The position numbers and the translations under genes are program-made. 64,000 nt of DNA. Origin: Henckelia pumila (lineage: Eukaryota; Streptophyta; Magnoliopsida; Lamiales; Gesneriaceae). Each line of letters opens with the position of its first letter. Position 1 is the stretch's first letter. Shown here one piece after another: positions 61,158 to 64,000 of the stretch. The notes below the pieces were generated by a model. It was not told the DNA's origin. It saw nothing but the letters and a program-made list of their open reading frames with translations, and did no database searches. The stretch lies in contig NC_133120.1 of NCBI RefSeq assembly GCF_033568475.1, positions 84,276,151-84,340,150 of the forward strand, written 5' to 3'.

Positions 61158-62231
61158 ATGTGGTGGTGCAGAATGCCTCCCAGACCGATGAACAGACGTG
61201 GGGGATCTCCACCTACACCTCCACCTCCACCTCCGCAGAACCCTCTAGCAGCATTGGAGCAGGCCAATGCGAATATGATGGCAGGGATTACTGCTCTGTT
61301 AGAGCAACAGGCTACTCGTCCTAGGTTGTCCCATGAGGAGGACGTTGCTGAGAGGTTCCAGAAGAAGGGACCCAAGGAGTTTGTTGGTACCACCGATCCT
61401 TTGGTGGCTGAGGGATGGATTCGATCTCTGGAGTCCATCTTTGCTTATATGGGGATCACAGACACCGACATGATGAACTGTGCGACGTACATGCTGAGGG
61501 GTGACGCAGCTCTTTGGTGGGAGGGTGCTGCCAGGGGAGTTCTCCTTCCTACACTGACATGGACAGAGTTTAGGCGTATCTTCTACGCCAAGTACTTCAC
61601 TGAGGATGTGCGCAGTCGCATGATCCGAGAGTTTATGAGTCTCCGTCAGGGGGACAAGACAGTGGTCGAGTATGTGAGACAGTTCGAGAGGGGCTGTCGC
61701 TTTGTGCCTCTGATTTCAGATAGTCCACCAGAGAAGTTGAGGCAGTTTGTGGAGGGTTTGAGGGCGGATATCAAGCATGATGTTCGCATGGCAGACGTCC
61801 TTACTTATGAGTCTGCAGTCAGTAGAGCCTTGCGTTCCGAGGAAGGTCGGAGAGAGATCCAGAGGGAGCAGCAGGGTAAGAGGCAGTTTCAGGCTGGGTA
61901 TCAGCGACCACCTTCGCAGCCTCCTGCAAAGAAGCAATTTACAGGGCCGGCTAAGGGCCCGAATCCGCAGCAGAGGCCGCAGCAGCAGAGGCCACAGCAG
62001 CAGAGGGGCGGGGCCCCTAATGCCATAGGTTTTCCTACTTGCCCGAAGTGTCAAAAGATGCATTCGGGACCGTGTTTGTTGGGAGCAGGGGTTTGCTATC
62101 ACTGTAGGGAGCCAGGACATCAGATAGCTAACTGCCCGAGGAAGAAGAACACTGCTGGTAGAGTGTTCGTCATGCAGGCCGAGGAGGTAGATCCAGACAC
62201 CTCCTTGATCACCGGTATATCTTACCCCTAA
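61158..62231 (+). mobile_element. gag region of the long-LTR gypsy element
   Basis: Open frame of 357 codons; the likely start is the inner MPPRPMNRRG at 61173. Pro-rich N-terminus, gag domain (AALWWEGAARGVLLPTLTWT, EFRRIFYAKYF, MSLRQGDKTVVEYVRQFERG), Gln/Pro-rich linker, and a zinc knuckle CYHCREPGHQIANC. This gag looks whole. Confidence 0.88.
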
Positions 62232-62416
62232 CATTTTAATAATTTTCCTTTGGTTAAAATTTCGTCTTTATTTTGGAGTTGTTGTTATTTGGGTTATTTA
62301 ACTGCATGTTAGAATAGGAAGCATGTTTTACTTGTGATTAGAATTAAGAATTAGTAGTGACTCGTTTGGGAAATTTTAGTAGTGGTATGAAATTGTTGGG
62401 AATTTTCTGCGTGCAG

Positions 62417-64000
62417 GGAGAATTCTAGTTGGAGGTAACTCCACGTTTGCGCTGCTAGATTCAGGGGCTACGCATTCGTTTATCTCCCTGGAGTTTATCA
62501 GGCGGATAGGCATCACACCTGAGAGTATTGACAGTGGGTATGATGTTACTATGCCGTCAGGGCAGATTATTTCTACCTCGAAGGTCATTCGAGATTTGGA
62601 GTTGGAGCTTCAGGGACACTCCATTCGAGCATATGTAGTGGTATTGCCATTGAGTGGCTTCGATCTGATTTTGGGTATGGACTGGTTGACAGTCAATGGA
62701 GCTTCGATTGATTTTCATCGGAGATCAGTGTCAGTGAGACCTACAGTAGGCGACCCGTTCACTTTTCATGCATCTCAGAGCAGTGATATTCCTCAGGTAA
62801 TATCTCTCATTCAGGCGAGGAAGTTGTTGAGACGGGGTTGCCAGGGGTTTCTAGCCAGTATTGTCACGGCCTCAGAACCATCTAGCAGATCTTTGTCAGA
62901 GATAGAGGTGGTTCGTGACTTTCCGGATGTCTTTCCGGAGGATGTTGTAGGGATTCCACCAGTGAGAGATGTGGAGTTCAGCATCGAGTTAGTGCCAGAC
63001 ACCGTGCCTATCTCTAAGGCACCGTACAGACTTGCTCCTACCGAGATGAAAGTATTGAAGGAGCAGATTCAGGAGTTGTTAGAGAAAGGCTTTGTTCGTC
63101 CTAGCTTTTCTCCGTGGGGAGCTCCGGTGTTATTTGTGAAGAAGAAGGATGGCAGTATGAGACTGTGAATCGATTATCGAAAGCTCAACAGGGTCACAGT
63201 GAAGAACAAGTATCCACTGCCGAGGATAGAGGATTTATTTGACCAGTTGCAGGGAGCTTCAGTGTTCTCCAAGATCGATCTGCGATCTGGTTATCATCAG
63301 TTGCGTGTTAGAGATGCAGATGTGTCCAAGACTGCTTTTAGGACACGATATGGGCATTACGAGTTCTTAGTGATGCCATTTGGGATGACCAATGCTCCAG
63401 CGATTTTCATGGATCTCATGAACCGAGTTTTTCAACCGTATCTAGATCAGTTCATCATAGTCTTTATTGATGATATCTTGATCTATTCTAGGAGCATTGA
63501 GGAGCATAGACAGCATCTGCAGACAACCTTGCATACTTTGAGGGAACATCGTTTGTATGCCAAGTTCAGCAAGTGCGAGTTTTGGCTCGAGCAGGTGGCA
63601 TTTCTTGGCCACATTATTTCGAGAGATGGGATTGCAGTGGATCAGTCTAAGGTTGAGGCAGTGCAGAATTGGGGTATTCCGAAGAATGCTTCAGATATTC
63701 GCAGTTTCTTGGGTTTGGCAGGGTATTATAGGAAGTTCATCAAGGGTTTTTCCTCTATTGCAGTACCCTTGACTTCCTTGACCAAGAAGAATGCGAAGTT
63801 TATCTGGAGTTTAGACTGTCAGAGGAGCTTCGATCAGCTGAAGGAAGCACTCACTACTGCACCAGTGTTAGCGGTGACAGTACCACATGAGGAGTTAGTA
63901 GTGTACACCGACGCGTCTAAACTAGGTTTAGGCGTAGTTCTTATGCAGTGTGGTAAGGTTATTGCGTATGCATCGAGGCAGCTGAAGATTCATGAGCAGA
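62417..64000 (+). mobile_element. Protease, RT and RNase H start of the long-LTR element
   Basis: Protease LLDSGATHSFISLEF, then RT with FPDVFPEDVVGIPPVRDVEF and [18 protein letters not shown], the catalytic [10 protein letters not shown] region and the start of RNase H ([15 protein letters not shown]) before the edge. About 190 bp separate it from gag. A fossil, with about one or two breaks visible. Confidence 0.85.

Larger units (their letters stand above)
58346..64000 (+). mobile_element. Ty3/gypsy element with long LTR, 5' part only
   Basis: LTR (58346-60986), primer-binding site, gag, protease, RT and the start of RNase H, in gypsy order, cut by the right edge. Protein wording is close to the element at 49469 (both chromovirus-like), but the LTRs are unrelated. 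The visible coding part shows about one or two breaks. Age and target duplication cannot be judged without the 3' LTR. Confidence 0.88.

Overview
This is a stretch of plant nuclear DNA, most likely from a eudicot. The evidence is split genes with GT-AG introns, plant gene families, an AT-rich intergenic background and heavy loading with plant-type LTR retrotransposons, MITEs, Mutator-like foldback elements and a PIF/Harbinger transposon. The species cannot be fixed from the sequence alone. There is no CRISPR array, operon or rRNA gene, and I saw no tRNA gene.

Host genes lie in the left third, all on the minus strand and all apparently intact. They are a five-exon GDSL esterase/lipase (6995-9654, 359 aa), a small single-exon LysM-domain protein (13750-14082, 110 aa), an eight-exon CAAX prenyl protease 2 / RCE1 (15628-19099, 317 aa) and a single-exon F-box/LRR protein like Arabidopsis At1g67190 (21021-22280, 419 aa) with a probable intron in its 5' UTR. 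For the split genes, the exon junctions were worked out base by base and the reading phase closes at every junction.

The rest is mobile DNA. From left to right: the 5' part of a minus-strand Ty3/gypsy element of the Tat lineage (1-5096, cut by the window edge); two 159-bp palindromic MITEs of one family (5548-5953); two foldback elements 13 bp apart (12731-13451); a solo LTR (23311-23952); a Mutator-like foldback element with a 9-bp target duplication (28587-29853); and a 13-kb nest (30396-43462). In the nest, a PIF/Harbinger transposon carrying both its Myb-like and DDE transposase genes has received a Copia retrotransposon (32471-40709, duplication CACAT) and a 674-bp hAT-type MITE (40805-41478, duplication TATTATAT). 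Further right are another foldback element with an AACCGG-rich MITE inside it (45478-46283), a second copy of that MITE in the other orientation (48089-48687), a full-length Ty3/gypsy chromovirus (49469-57002), and the 5' part of another Ty3/gypsy element with an unusually long LTR (58346 to the right edge).

I found no convincing new biological system. The most informative parts are the datable nest at 30-43 kb, the 69-bp tandem array the Copia element landed in, the triplicated ~180-bp module in that Copia LTR, the hairpin-rich LTR of the 49-57 kb element, and the precise target duplications that define several non-autonomous elements.
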